This document shows, piece by piece, positions 1 to 7,041 of a stretch of 9,792 nt of DNA (positions are counted from its first letter, which is position 1; each line of letters begins with the position of its first letter). Under the pieces are notes generated by a model, which saw only the letters and a list, made by a program, of their open reading frames with translations, ran no database searches and was not told the DNA's origin. A program made the position numbers and the translations under genes. This stretch comes from Thermoflexales bacterium. GTDB lineage: Bacteria; Chloroflexota; Anaerolineae; B4-G1; SLSP01. Location: the NCBI GenBank assembly GCA_007130345.1, contig SLSP01000501.1:1-9792 (forward strand), given 5' to 3'.

Positions 1-1500
1 CATATTGCCCGCGTTCGCGCCGAGCATCTGCTGCGCCAGCACTACCCGCGCCGCCGCGCCCACCTGTTGCGCCACGCTGAACTGGAAGAGCGAGAACATC
101 ATATTGCTGAAGGTCGCGCTGCCAGAGATGAAGGAACCGAGCGCGCCGATGAAGGGCGCGGCCAGCGGCCACGCTCGCCCCAGTCCCCCGGCCACCAGCG
201 CGGCTAACTCGATGGGCATACTTTGCAAGCCCACGCCGTTAACGCCGGAGTTGATGAAGATGCGCACCATCGGCACTGCCGCGCCGAGCGTGATCGCGCT
301 GCCCACCAGCGTTTTGGCCGAAATGCGCCAGGCTTCTGTGGCGCGGGCGCGGGGGAGGGCGTGCAGCCAGGCGGTCAGCAGCACCACGACGACGAAGACG
401 GTGCCCGGTAGATAGAGGGGGGCCATCGAGGCGTCGATGCCTGTGCCGAGGATGTCGCGCCATTCGAGGGTCATCGCCTGCAACCACGCCTTCAGGGGAA
501 GCACATCCAGCCGCGTGAGGACGAGCAGCCCGGCGACCGCTACGTAAGGCAGCCACGCCTGGAGCAAGGATAACTCGGCGGTGGATTTTGGGCCGTCCGC
601 CGGGCGTTCTGCCGCTTCGCCGAAGTCCCAGGGCTCATCCGGGAGCAGGAAGCCGCGTTGGGCCGCCGGGACGACGACGGCCAGCCCGATCAGGCCGCCG
701 AGCAGCGAGGGGAACTCCGGCCCGAAGAGGGCGGCCACGAGCAGCGCGGGCAGCATGAAGCTCAACCCGGCGAAGAGGGCGAATTTCCACACGGCCAGGC
801 CGTCGCGCCAGCTACGTCGTGCCCCGAAGAAACGGGTCAGCAGCAGCACCAGGAGCAGCGGCATCAGCGTGCCCGTGAGCATATCCATCCCCACCGCTTG
901 GACGGCGACGGCGCGCAGGAAGTCTGCCAGCGGTTGCTCCCCCAACATCGCCGCCACCGAGGGCGCGACTGCGCCGCCTTCCTGGAGTCCCTGCGCCACG
1001 CCGATAATCACCGGCGTGCCCACCGCGCCGAAGGAGACGGGGACACTGTCGGCCACCAGGGTCAGCACGACGGCGGCCAGCGGCGGGAAGCCCAGCGCGA
1101 CCAGCAGCGGCGCACCGATAGCGGCCGGCGTCCCGAAGCCGGCCGCGCCTTCGATGAACGCGCCGAAGAGCCAGGCGATGATGATGGCCTGCACGCGGCG
1201 GTCGGGCGAGATGCGTGTGAAGCCGTCGCGGATCACGTCGAGCGCGCCACTGAGCTTGAGCGTGTTGAGCAGCAGAATCGCGCCGAAGACGATCCACAGA
1301 ATCGAGGCGGCGACGAACAGGCCCTCAAAAGAGGCCGCGAGTATATATACTGTCGGGATACGCCACACAATCAAGGCCAGCGCGGCCGTCAGCACCAGGC
1401 TGATGGGCATCGCGCGGCGGGCCGGCATCCGCAACGCCACGAGGAAGAGGAAGACGGCGAGCACCGGGGTTAAAGCTGCGAGAGTGGTTGGCAAATTCAT
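1..1500 (-). CDS. lctP: L-lactate permease (LctP family), 3' end cut by window edge
   Basis: Integral membrane proton-coupled uptake carrier for lactate and perhaps glycolate (LctP family). The frame is open from ATG at 1500 to base 1, giving 500 residues of a family that usually has about 530-560, so a short C-terminal piece lies outside the window. The protein is almost entirely hydrophobic segments joined by short loops. Family signatures seen are [11 protein letters not shown] at residues 121-131, [13 protein letters not shown] at 151-163, and near the end [12 protein letters not shown] from residue 455 and LGANAGNM closing the visible part. The start is supported by GAGGT at 1505-1509, four to five bases upstream. 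It lies 86 bp downstream of nrdD on the same strand, with a heptamer repeat in the gap. The family is clear; the exact substrate among 2-hydroxymonocarboxylates cannot be read from the sequence. Confidence 0.93.
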   Translation of the reverse strand, partial: MNLPTTLAALTPVLAVFLFLVALRMPARRAMPISLVLTAALALIVWRIPTVYILAASFEGLFVAASILWIVFGAILLLNTLKLSGALDVIRDGFTRISPDRRVQAIIIAWLFGAFIEGAAGFGTPAAIGAPLLVALGFPPLAAVVLTLVADSVPVSFGAVGTPVIIGVAQGLQEGGAVAPSVAAMLGEQPLADFLRAVAVQAVGMDMLTGTLMPLLLVLLLTRFFGARRSWRDGLAVWKFALFAGLSFMLPALLVAALFGPEFPSLLGGLIGLAVVVPAAQRGFLLPDEPWDFGEAAERPADGPKSTAELSLLQAWLPYVAVAGLLVLTRLDVLPLKAWLQAMTLEWRDILGTGIDASMAPLYLPGTVFVVVVLLTAWLHALPRARATEAWRISAKTLVGSAITLGAAVPMVRIFINSGVNGVGLQSMPIELAALVAGGLGRAWPLAAPFIGALGSFISGSATFSNMMFSLFQFSVAQQVGAAARVVLAQQMLGANAGNM

Positions 1501-1524
1501 AAGCACCTCGAAAGTGAATTAGGG

Positions 1525-1566
1525 GTGATGCGTGATGCGTGATGCGTAATCCGTAATCCGTGATGC
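1525..1566. repeat. Heptamer tandem repeat, six units
   Basis: On the plus strand six 7-bp units follow without gaps: GTGATGC three times (1525-1545), GTAATCC twice (1546-1559), then GTGATGC (1560-1566). The two unit types differ at two positions. The array fills about half of the gap between nrdD and lctP and begins 20 bp past the nrdD stop codon. Such short noncoding heptamer runs recur, to my knowledge, in filamentous Chloroflexota genomes and resemble the short tandemly repeated repeats of cyanobacteria. Function unknown. Confidence 0.85.
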
Positions 1567-1586
1567 GTTTAATGACGTTTGACGCC

Positions 1587-3605
1587 TCACGTTTTCCGCC
1601 CAAAACGCGCCAACTGCTCCGGCGTGTGCTCATAGGGGCAGTGGTGATGTTCCCCGCCGATGTAGCCATGCACCGGGCAGACGCTAAACGTGGGCGTGAG
1701 GGTGTAATAGGGCAGCCGGTACTTCTCCGCGACGACGCGCACGAGATGCCGGGCCTGCCGCCAATCGTCGAGTTGTTCGCCCAGGAAGATGTGCAGCACC
1801 GTCCCGCCGGTGTAGAGCGTCTGGAGGGCGTCCTGGTGATCCAGCACGTCGAAGAGGTCGTCGCTGAAGTTGACGGGCAGGTGCGTGGAGTTGGTGTAGT
1901 AGGGCGCCACGTCGCTGCCGGAGGTGACGATGTCGGGGTAGCGCTCGCGGTCGGTGCGGGCCATGCGATAGGTCGCGCCCTCGGCGGGGGTGGCTTCGAG
2001 GTTGTAGAGGTGGCCCGTCTCCTCTTGGAAGCGGGCGAGGATATCGCGCATCGTGTTGAGCGCGCGGACGGCGAACGCGCGGCCATCGGGATGCTCGATG
2101 CCCACGCCGAGCAGGTTCAGGCACGCCTCGTGCATCCCGTTCAGGCCGAGGGTGGAGAAGTGGTTGCTCCAAAACTTGCCCGTGCTGGCCTTGACCGTGC
2201 CGAGGAAGTGGTGACTGTAAGGGTACAGGCCGCGCTCGGTGAGCTGCTCCAACATCTTACGCTTGATTTCCAGGCTGGTGCGGGCGATTTCCATAAGCTG
2301 CTCCAACCGCTGGTTGAAATCGCGCTCGTTGCGCGAGAGATACCCCAGGCGGGCCAGGTTCATCGTCACCACGCCGACGGAACCGGTCAGCGGCGCGGCG
2401 GCGAAGAGGCCGCCCATGCGTTTGCGCAACTCTCTATTGTCCAACCTCAATCTACAGCACATACTTCTTGCGTCGTCGGGACTCATGTCGCTGTTGACGA
2501 AATTCGCAAAGTACGGTGTTCCATAACGCGCGGTCATTTTCCAGATAGGTTCGAGCGCGGGATTATCCCAATCAAAATCCGGCGTGATGTTGTACGTGGG
2601 AATGGGGAACGTGAAGACGCGGCCCTTCGCGTCGCCTTCGAGCATCACCTCGGCAAAGGCGCGGTTGAGCATATCCATCTCCGGCTGGAACTCGCCGTAG
2701 GTCGCGTCCCGCGTCTCTCCGCCGATGATGATCGGCTCATCAATGAGCGTTGACGGACAGACCAGATCGCACGTTATATTTGTGAAGGGCGTCTGAAAAC
2801 CGACCCGCGTGGGTACGTTGATATTGAATACAAACTCCTGCACCGCCTGCTTAACTTGTGTGTAATCCAACCCATCGTAGTGGATGAAGGGCGCGAGCAG
2901 GGTGTCGAAGTTGGAGACCGCCACCGCGCCCGCCGATTCGCCCTGGAGCGTGTAGAAGAAGTTGACCAGTTGACCGAGTGCGGTACGCAGATGGCGCGGC
3001 GGCTTGCTCTCCACCTTCGCCAACACGCCGCCGAAGCCGCGTTCAAGCAAATCCTGCAAGTCCCATCCGCAGCAGTAGACCGAGAGCATCCCCAGGTCGT
3101 GGATGTGGAGCGCGCCCTCGATGTGCGCCTGCTGCACCTCCGCCGGGTAGATGCGGTGCAGCCAGTAGCGTGCGGCGATGGAGGAGGCCAGGTAGAAGTT
3201 GAGGCCCTGCAATGAGTAGTTCATGTTGCTGTTCTCGTTCACGCGCCAGTCGGCGCGCTGGAGATAATCCTCCACCAGCCGCTCGGAGTCCAGCAACATC
3301 TTCTCGGTGGCGCGTGCCTGCGCCCGCTGCTGGCGGTAGAGGATGTACGCCTTCGCCACGCGGGGATTCCCGGATTTGACCAGCACCTCTTCCACAATAT
3401 CTTGAATTTCCTCGACGTGGGGCGGCGCGCTGCTGCCGTTGGTGCGCTGCTCCACCAGCGCCACCACCGCCCACGACAACGTCTCGGCCCACGAGCGGCC
3501 CACGCCGTTGCCGGTCGCCCGCGCCGCCGCGTAAATCGCGTTCTCGATGCGCTGACGCTTGAAATCCACTATCGTCCCATCCCGTTTTACAACCTGTTGA
3601 ACCAT
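1587..3605 (-). CDS. nrdD: Anaerobic (class III) ribonucleoside-triphosphate reductase NrdD, apparently lacking the glycyl-radical C-terminus
   Basis: Class III NrdD reduces ribonucleoside triphosphates to deoxy forms without oxygen, using a glycyl radical installed by NrdG. This 672-residue product starts with an ATP-cone (about residues 3-95, beginning VVKRDGTIVDFKRQRIENAI). The catalytic barrel has the expected cysteines in VYCCGWDL (C178/C179) and ARSMCCRLRLD (C383/C384), followed by TGSVGVVTMNLARLGY. The tail has the start of the zinc motif, TPTFSVCPVHGY (C643), then C656 in HHHCPYEH, but stops 16 residues later. The second CxxC and the RVxGY glycyl-radical motif are not found in any frame before the stop or just after it. 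The enzyme as read should therefore be unable to carry its radical unless a separate piece supplies it. The start is supported by AGGAGG at 3615-3620. No nrdG is in the window. Family call is very safe; whether the truncation is real is open. Confidence 0.93.
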   Translation of the reverse strand: MVQQVVKRDGTIVDFKRQRIENAIYAAARATGNGVGRSWAETLSWAVVALVEQRTNGSSAPPHVEEIQDIVEEVLVKSGNPRVAKAYILYRQQRAQARATEKMLLDSERLVEDYLQRADWRVNENSNMNYSLQGLNFYLASSIAARYWLHRIYPAEVQQAHIEGALHIHDLGMLSVYCCGWDLQDLLERGFGGVLAKVESKPPRHLRTALGQLVNFFYTLQGESAGAVAVSNFDTLLAPFIHYDGLDYTQVKQAVQEFVFNINVPTRVGFQTPFTNITCDLVCPSTLIDEPIIIGGETRDATYGEFQPEMDMLNRAFAEVMLEGDAKGRVFTFPIPTYNITPDFDWDNPALEPIWKMTARYGTPYFANFVNSDMSPDDARSMCCRLRLDNRELRKRMGGLFAAAPLTGSVGVVTMNLARLGYLSRNERDFNQRLEQLMEIARTSLEIKRKMLEQLTERGLYPYSHHFLGTVKASTGKFWSNHFSTLGLNGMHEACLNLLGVGIEHPDGRAFAVRALNTMRDILARFQEETGHLYNLEATPAEGATYRMARTDRERYPDIVTSGSDVAPYYTNSTHLPVNFSDDLFDVLDHQDALQTLYTGGTVLHIFLGEQLDDWRQARHLVRVVAEKYRLPYYTLTPTFSVCPVHGYIGGEHHHCPYEHTPEQLARFGRKT

Positions 3606-3755
3606 CGTCGATACCCTCCTGTTCGATCAGCTCGTCATCTGCCCAATGTCCCACAAGCAGCCGGAGTCTTTGGTGCAGGGGGACATCCATAAGTTGTGTT
3701 ACAACGCCCCAATGAGCGGGGCTGGTATAGCGCGGCGAAAGTCCACTCTCAGTTA

Positions 3756-3774
3756 GCTCCGCTCTGAGCGGAGC
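3756..3774. repeat. Near-perfect palindrome with 9-bp arms
   Basis: Arms GCTCCGCTC and GAGCGGAGC surround a single central base. As RNA it would form a stable GC-rich hairpin; as DNA it could bind a dimeric regulator. It lies about 150 bp upstream of the nrdD start. No protein can be named for it. Confidence 0.5.
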
Positions 3775-3801
3775 GTCGGATCCGCGACTATACGTCCAAA
3801 T

Positions 3802-3819
3802 GGGGAACTGGCGTTCCCC
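3802..3819. repeat. Perfect inverted repeat GGGGAAC/GTTCCCC
   Basis: Seven-base-pair perfect stem with a four-base loop. It lies 100 bp downstream of the DUF11 gene stop, so it could help end that transcript, but no T-run follows on either strand and it does not meet the form of an intrinsic terminator. Confidence 0.5.
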
Positions 3820-3919
3820 TTGGAGCAAATTCAACCGGGAATTATTTATGCCGCGCTGTACCGGCTTGTCGAAGGATGACGTTTCCCCCACCGCCCGGTG
3901 TAATTCCAGGGAGATGCAA

Positions 3920-5092
3920 TTAAAGATGCCGGGGTCTGGCTCCCAATGCAGCGCCGCCTGCCAACACGCTCAACATCGCGGCCAGAAGCCACCAACTCCC
4001 GCTGTTGCCAGAGTGTCCGGTCTCTGGAAGCAGGACGATGAAGGGTGTGGCGGTGGGCGGTGGGGGTTCTGGCGTCACGGGTTCCGGCGTGACCGGTTCT
4101 GGTGTTGCCGGCTCTGGCGTGACCGGTTCCGGCGTGGGTGTGGGCATAGGTGTGGGCGTCGGTAGCGGCGTGGGCGTGGGGGTAGCCGGCGCGGGAATGA
4201 TAGTGATGGGGACTTCATCAGCCCCGCCGTCCAGATCGTTGCCATACCAATCCCCGGCACCGACAACCTCTGCGCGGTTCAGCATCAGCTCTTCGCCAGT
4301 CGCCAGCGCTGTGAACACAGTCGTGAGCGTTACCGCCTGGAATGGCGGGATAGGGCCGGTCCAGCTCGTCACATCTGTCCAAGAAAGCACGCCGGTTGTG
4401 GTAAACACCGCGTCAGGCGGCGGATCGGCGTATGAGAACTCTAACCATAATGGGTTGTAATCATCCACCAGCGGCACGCGGGTCAGCGTCACATAGCCCT
4501 GATTGGTGATGAAGATGGTGAAGGTGAGCGCGTGACCAACGTGGGGGTTCAAGTCGGCCAGGAGCGATTTTTCCACCGGGGCGCTACCGCCGATAGCGAC
4601 GGTGTCGGTCACAGTGCTATCGCCGCCGGAAGCCGCGCCATCCTCGCCTTCGGCATCGCGGACTTGCGCGGCATTCACGATGCCCGTCCGCGGATGCTCG
4701 GCGATAAAGCCGACGGTCAGCCAGACTTCGTCGCTCGGCGCGAGGTTGCCAAAGTGCGCAGTCAAATCGTGCCAGTTGAGTTGCGCGTCGGCCACATTCA
4801 CTTCGTCCGGCGCGACCGGGTGAGCATCGACATAACGCAACACCGCGCCGTCATAATGATCATGGAGCGGCAATGTCGTGATGGTAAACGCGGCATCATT
4901 GCGGATGTGGATGGTGAAGGTGATATATTCCCCCACATACACCACCGGACTACTGCGCCCCAATTGCTTGTAAACAAAAATATCCACACCTCTCGCGCGC
5001 GCCGGTTGGCCGTCCAGCGCGTTCCAGAACCCGGCTAACGTGAAGATAGCCAGTCCCCAAGCCAAACTTAGTTGAAGCATACGTTTGAACAT
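3920..5092 (-). CDS. Secreted DUF11-repeat surface protein with Pro/Thr stalk and LPETG sorting signal
   Basis: Likely an exported cell-surface protein of 390 residues. A signal peptide covers about residues 1-34 (MFKR, a hydrophobic stretch, then a likely cut after PARA). Two DUF11 (conserved repeat, beta-sandwich) domains follow: one around residues 36-160 with YVGEYITFTIHIRN, the second starting near PVEKSLLADLNPHVGHALTFTI. Next is a low-complexity stalk of PTP and PEPVT repeats, then LPETG at residues 355-359, a hydrophobic segment (WWLLAAMLSVLAGG) and a basic tail (RPRHL), the layout of a sortase-anchored protein. An in-frame ATG exists ten codons upstream at 5122, but AGGAGG at 5097-5102 lies just before the ATG at 5092, which also gives a normal signal peptide. 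DUF11 proteins are often structural or adhesive, but the actual role here is unknown. No sortase gene is in the window. Confidence 0.8.
   Translation of the reverse strand: MFKRMLQLSLAWGLAIFTLAGFWNALDGQPARARGVDIFVYKQLGRSSPVVYVGEYITFTIHIRNDAAFTITTLPLHDHYDGAVLRYVDAHPVAPDEVNVADAQLNWHDLTAHFGNLAPSDEVWLTVGFIAEHPRTGIVNAAQVRDAEGEDGAASGGDSTVTDTVAIGGSAPVEKSLLADLNPHVGHALTFTIFITNQGYVTLTRVPLVDDYNPLWLEFSYADPPPDAVFTTTGVLSWTDVTSWTGPIPPFQAVTLTTVFTALATGEELMLNRAEVVGAGDWYGNDLDGGADEVPITIIPAPATPTPTPLPTPTPMPTPTPEPVTPEPATPEPVTPEPVTPEPPPPTATPFIVLLPETGHSGNSGSWWLLAAMLSVLAGGAALGARPRHL
4065..4139. repeat. Five 15-bp coding repeats (PEPVT stalk)
   Basis: Five consecutive 15-bp units of the type GGTTCTGGCGTGACC on the plus strand, each with a few substitutions, encode the PEPVT-like pentapeptides of the DUF11 protein stalk on the minus strand. 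A shorter 6-bp GTGGGC-type repeat coding for PTP continues to about 4190. Such arrays can change length by slippage, which would alter stalk length. Confidence 0.8.
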
Positions 5093-5096
5093 AGTT

Positions 5097-5102
5097 CCTC
5101 CT
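5097..5102 (-). promoter_or_regulatory. Ribosome binding site AGGAGG deciding the DUF11 gene start
   Basis: A full AGGAGG lies four bases before the ATG at 5092. It falls inside the longer frame that begins at 5122, so it favours the shorter, signal-peptide-bearing product. Confidence 0.75.
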
Positions 5103-5164
5103 CTCTCAAGATAAAAATCCAAAACGCTCGCTAAATTGCTGGCGCTGATGAGTCTTTGAATCGT

Positions 5165-5176
5165 GGAAGCGCTTCT
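5165..5176. promoter_or_regulatory. Palindrome GGAAGCGCTTCT, possible LacI-family operator
   Basis: A perfect 10-bp palindrome GAAGCGCTTC at 5166-5175, with a central CG, sits in the 86-bp gap upstream of the DUF11 gene and three bases after the end of the broken Coa1-like gene. LacI/GalR-family operators often have this form. No LacI-type regulator is in the window, and a palindrome of this length can arise by chance. Confidence 0.25.
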
Positions 5177-5178
5177 GA

Positions 5179-5622
5179 TTAAGGACAGGGGTACATCCCG
5201 TTATACACCGTTAGCTCTTCTGCGCCTATCTTGAACCCAACGCCGAGCGACGCGCCGATAGGCGTGCGATAAAACCGCGCCTGAATCCGCCCTTGCCCAC
5301 GCGGGCCGGCGATCCGGGTGGAGAACTGTCCCTGGCGCACACCGCCGCCGCTCTCGAAATACATCGTCCACGCAAACAAGCCCGGTTGAAGCGGCTCCCC
5401 GGTCACTGCGATAACCTCCGCGCTTGTTTGTACCACCTCCAGCACGCAGGCGTACTCCTCGGTGGTTTTGATGGCGAAGCCAAAAACGCCGAGCAGGATC
5501 AGCGGGATGATGGCAAACAGGGCGAGGAAGTAACCAAGCGCCAGAGATTCCGTAAGGCGTTGCGGAATGTGAGCGGATAGATTGCGTTATTCTGTATGTA
5601 ACCCCGCCTCATCTTTTGTCAT
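5179..5622 (-). pseudogene. Small membrane-anchored Coa1-like protein gene interrupted by in-frame TAA
   Basis: The frame starts at ATG 5622 behind GAGGT (5626-5630) and reads MTKDEAGLHTE, then a TAA at 5587-5589 (codon 12). The same frame then stays open to the stop at 5179-5181. After the TAA come about 12 residues, one clear transmembrane helix (LGYFLALFAIIPLILLGVFG) and a roughly 90-residue soluble part. That part contains VQTSAEVIAVTGEPLQPG and RIAGPRGQGRIQARFY, and ends near EELTVYNG. This pattern, an LGxP-like turn, a GxxGxG strand and an LxV end after one membrane anchor, resembles the Coa1/Tim21-type domain seen in small bacterial membrane proteins; that assignment is tentative. No ATG, GTG or TTG occurs in frame between the TAA and GTG 5445, which lies after the helix, so a downstream restart would lose the anchor. 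It begins 19 bp after the DUF1116 gene. A nonsense mutation, a sequencing error or a non-canonical start are all possible. Confidence 0.6.
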
Positions 5623-5625
5623 ATT

Positions 5626-5630
5626 ACCTC
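5626..5630 (-). promoter_or_regulatory. Ribosome binding site GAGGT for the interrupted Coa1-like gene
   Basis: GAGGT followed by AAT and ATG at 5622. It marks the original start of the interrupted frame, which is why the in-frame TAA twelve codons later is read as a lesion and not as upstream noncoding sequence. Confidence 0.5.
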
Positions 5631-5641
5631 GATGGGTCAAA

Positions 5642-7030
5642 TTAACTTTCTCGCAGCGCCTGGAACGCCGCCTCGAAGCATTGTTTCGGCGCACGGACGA
5701 GGCCGGCGCCCACCATGCCGATGCCCGGCTCTTTGTGCGCGATGCCGGTGTTGATGAAGGGCAGGCTGCCCGTCGCCATCACCTTGCGCACGTCAATGCC
5801 GAGCGGCGTCCCCCGGAAGTTGAGCGCGGGGATGGTGAAGGATTCGTGTTCGCCGGCCGTGATCTGGTACATCTCCTGCGTCACGCTGTGGGCCAACGAC
5901 GCCGTCCCGCCGACGAAGCGCACGATCGCCGGGGCCGCCGCCATCGCAAAGCCGCCCACGCCGCCCGTCTCCGTGATCGCCGAGTCGCCGATGTCGGGGT
6001 TCGCGTCCTTCTCGGAGTAGCCGGGCAGCCACAGCCCTTGCACGATGGGCGCGGGCGCGGTGAACCAGCGGTCGGGCAGCCCCGCCACGCGGATGCCGAA
6101 GTCGGTCCCGTTGCGCGCCATCACCGTGAGCAGGGTGCAGCCCTCCAGCCCCTCCGCCGGTTCGAGCATCGCCTTGACCGCCGGCATCGAGAGGTTGAGG
6201 AAGAAGTGGTCGTTGCTGTCAATGAACTTCAGCACTTCCAGCGCCGCTTTCTTCGTCGCGGTCTGGATGAGCGCGGGCGCGAGTTGACGGATAAGCAGCG
6301 AAGTCCCGGCGCGATTGCGGTTGTGGCCCTCGTCGCCCATGTGGAGCGCCTGCGCGAGCAGGCTCCGCAGGTCGATGGGGCCGGTTTCTTTGAGCGCGGC
6401 CTGAAGCGCCGGGTAGAGCGTCTGTTCCATCCACTTGAGGTGCGCGATGACCGCGTCGCTGTATGCGCCGTAGCGCAGCACCTTCCCCAGGCCCTCGTTC
6501 TGCGTGGCGTAGGCGAGATTGCCGTAAGTCTCGTTCTTCACGATGAAAACCGGCATCGAGGGCGAGAGGATGCCCGCCATCGGCCCGACGGCGTGATGAT
6601 GGTGGCACGGGGCGAAGATGAACTCGCCCGCCGCCGCCATCTCCGCCGCCTGCGCGTAGGACTCGGCCCAGCCCTCGTAGACCGCCGCGCCCATCACCGC
6701 GCCGCGCGTCGGGCCGCACATCCGTTCCCATGTGATCGGCGGGCCGGCGTGCAGGATCATCCGCTCGCCCAGGCCGGGGATCACGTCCCGCGCCACGCCC
6801 ATCCCCACGAGCAGGGGCCGCCCACTGCGGATGCGCGCGACGGCCTCCGCGTTCACCGCGTCAATGTCCACGCCGGCAGCCGTGTGCGTCAATTCCACGT
6901 ACCCTTCCAGCGGCGGCCGCCAATCCACGTGCTGCACCGCCGCGCCCTGCGCCTGTAAACTCTCTGCGAAACTCTCTAATCCGATATTCACGGCCTTGAG
7001 CGGCTGGCCGAATAGGTCTTGGATGGGCAT
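5642..7030 (-). CDS. ylbE: DUF1116 family protein (YlbE/YahG; AllG-type oxamate carbamoyltransferase subunit)
   Basis: 462 residues, full length for DUF1116. In E. coli the homologous YlbE works with FdrA and YlbF, assigned as the oxamate carbamoyltransferase AllFGH of allantoin breakdown. That function is carried over here by family and by the nearby fdrA gene. Visible features: an N-terminal segment VNIGLESFAESLQAQGAAV followed by HVDWRPP (residues 14-40), which resembles a segment found at the end of E. coli FdrA; MCGPTRGAVMGA near 104-115; a histidine cluster PCHHHHAVGP at 141-150; HMGDEGHNRN at 230-239; and TETGGVGGFAMAAAPA near 354-369. The clustered histidines are candidate metal or substrate ligands (inference). 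AGGAG at 7037-7041 gives a good ribosome binding site and overlaps the stop codon of the PIN-toxin gene upstream, so the two are very likely co-transcribed. A substrate other than oxamate is possible. Confidence 0.88.
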   Translation of the reverse strand: MPIQDLFGQPLKAVNIGLESFAESLQAQGAAVQHVDWRPPLEGYVELTHTAAGVDIDAVNAEAVARIRSGRPLLVGMGVARDVIPGLGERMILHAGPPITWERMCGPTRGAVMGAAVYEGWAESYAQAAEMAAAGEFIFAPCHHHHAVGPMAGILSPSMPVFIVKNETYGNLAYATQNEGLGKVLRYGAYSDAVIAHLKWMEQTLYPALQAALKETGPIDLRSLLAQALHMGDEGHNRNRAGTSLLIRQLAPALIQTATKKAALEVLKFIDSNDHFFLNLSMPAVKAMLEPAEGLEGCTLLTVMARNGTDFGIRVAGLPDRWFTAPAPIVQGLWLPGYSEKDANPDIGDSAITETGGVGGFAMAAAPAIVRFVGGTASLAHSVTQEMYQITAGEHESFTIPALNFRGTPLGIDVRKVMATGSLPFINTGIAHKEPGIGMVGAGLVRAPKQCFEAAFQALRES

Positions 7031-7036
7031 AGTTAT

Positions 7037-7041
7037 CTCCT
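7037..7041 (-). promoter_or_regulatory. Ribosome binding site of the DUF1116 gene inside the toxin gene end
   Basis: AGGAG ends six bases before the ATG at 7030 and shares two bases with the TAG stop of the PIN-toxin gene (7040-7042). Translation of the DUF1116 gene thus depends on a message that runs through the toxin-antitoxin genes, unless a promoter lies inside the toxin gene. Confidence 0.6.

Larger units (their letters stand above)
3606..3919 (-). other. 314-bp gap upstream of nrdD with clustered hairpins
   Basis: No gene is assigned here. On the minus strand the gap would be the nrdD leader. Inverted repeats seen: GGGGAAC/GTTCCCC with a 4-nt loop at 3802-3819; a near-perfect palindrome with 9-bp arms GCTCCGCTC/GAGCGGAGC around one base at 3756-3774; GCCCC/GGGGC at 3706-3722; GTTGT/ACAAC with a 3-nt loop at 3693-3705; and a longer-range 7-bp pair ATGTCCC (3646-3652) with GGGACAT (3680-3686). 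The last arm ends 25 bp before the nrdD ribosome binding site. A minus-strand frame is also open from 3891 into nrdD, but it shows no recognisable domain. No known riboswitch motif (for example the B12 box) was seen. It may be a structured leader RNA, or decayed sequence. Confidence 0.45.

Noticed and set aside
1525..1566. Tandem repeats as a possible CRISPR array
   Set aside because: Units are 7 bp with no spacers between them, so this is a simple tandem repeat.
1567..1590. Frameshift restoring the missing NrdD C-terminus
   Set aside because: The other two frames across the 3' end and the following gap contain no CPxC or RVxGY sequence, so a simple frameshift in the visible sequence does not explain the loss.
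1560..2753. Plus-strand open frame of 397 codons opposite nrdD
   Set aside because: Antisense to a conserved NrdD with clear motifs; the composition is low in domain signal and it has no ribosome binding site that stands out.
3802..3819. Hairpin as an intrinsic terminator of the DUF11 gene
   Set aside because: The stem is good but no run of T follows on either strand, and it lies 100 bp past the stop codon.
3043..3891. Minus-strand open frame of 282 codons overlapping the nrdD start
   Set aside because: Two thirds of it is an out-of-frame reading of nrdD. The upstream third (3606-3891) has fairly balanced composition but no recognisable domain, so it is described as part of the gap and not called as a gene.
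3920..5122. DUF11 gene starting at ATG 5122
   Set aside because: That start places the AGGAGG site inside the coding region and puts ten charged residues before the signal peptide; ATG 5092 fits better.
5179..5445. Coa1-like gene starting at GTG 5445 as an intact 88-residue protein
   Set aside because: The same frame upstream encodes a clear transmembrane helix and leads back to an ATG with a ribosome binding site at 5622, so the GTG start would drop a natural part of the protein.
5582..6958. Long plus-strand open frame of 458 codons opposite the DUF1116 gene
   Set aside because: Its product is rich in Arg, His and Ala with no domain, while the minus strand holds a full-length recognisable family with a good ribosome binding site. 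It is a shadow produced by high GC.
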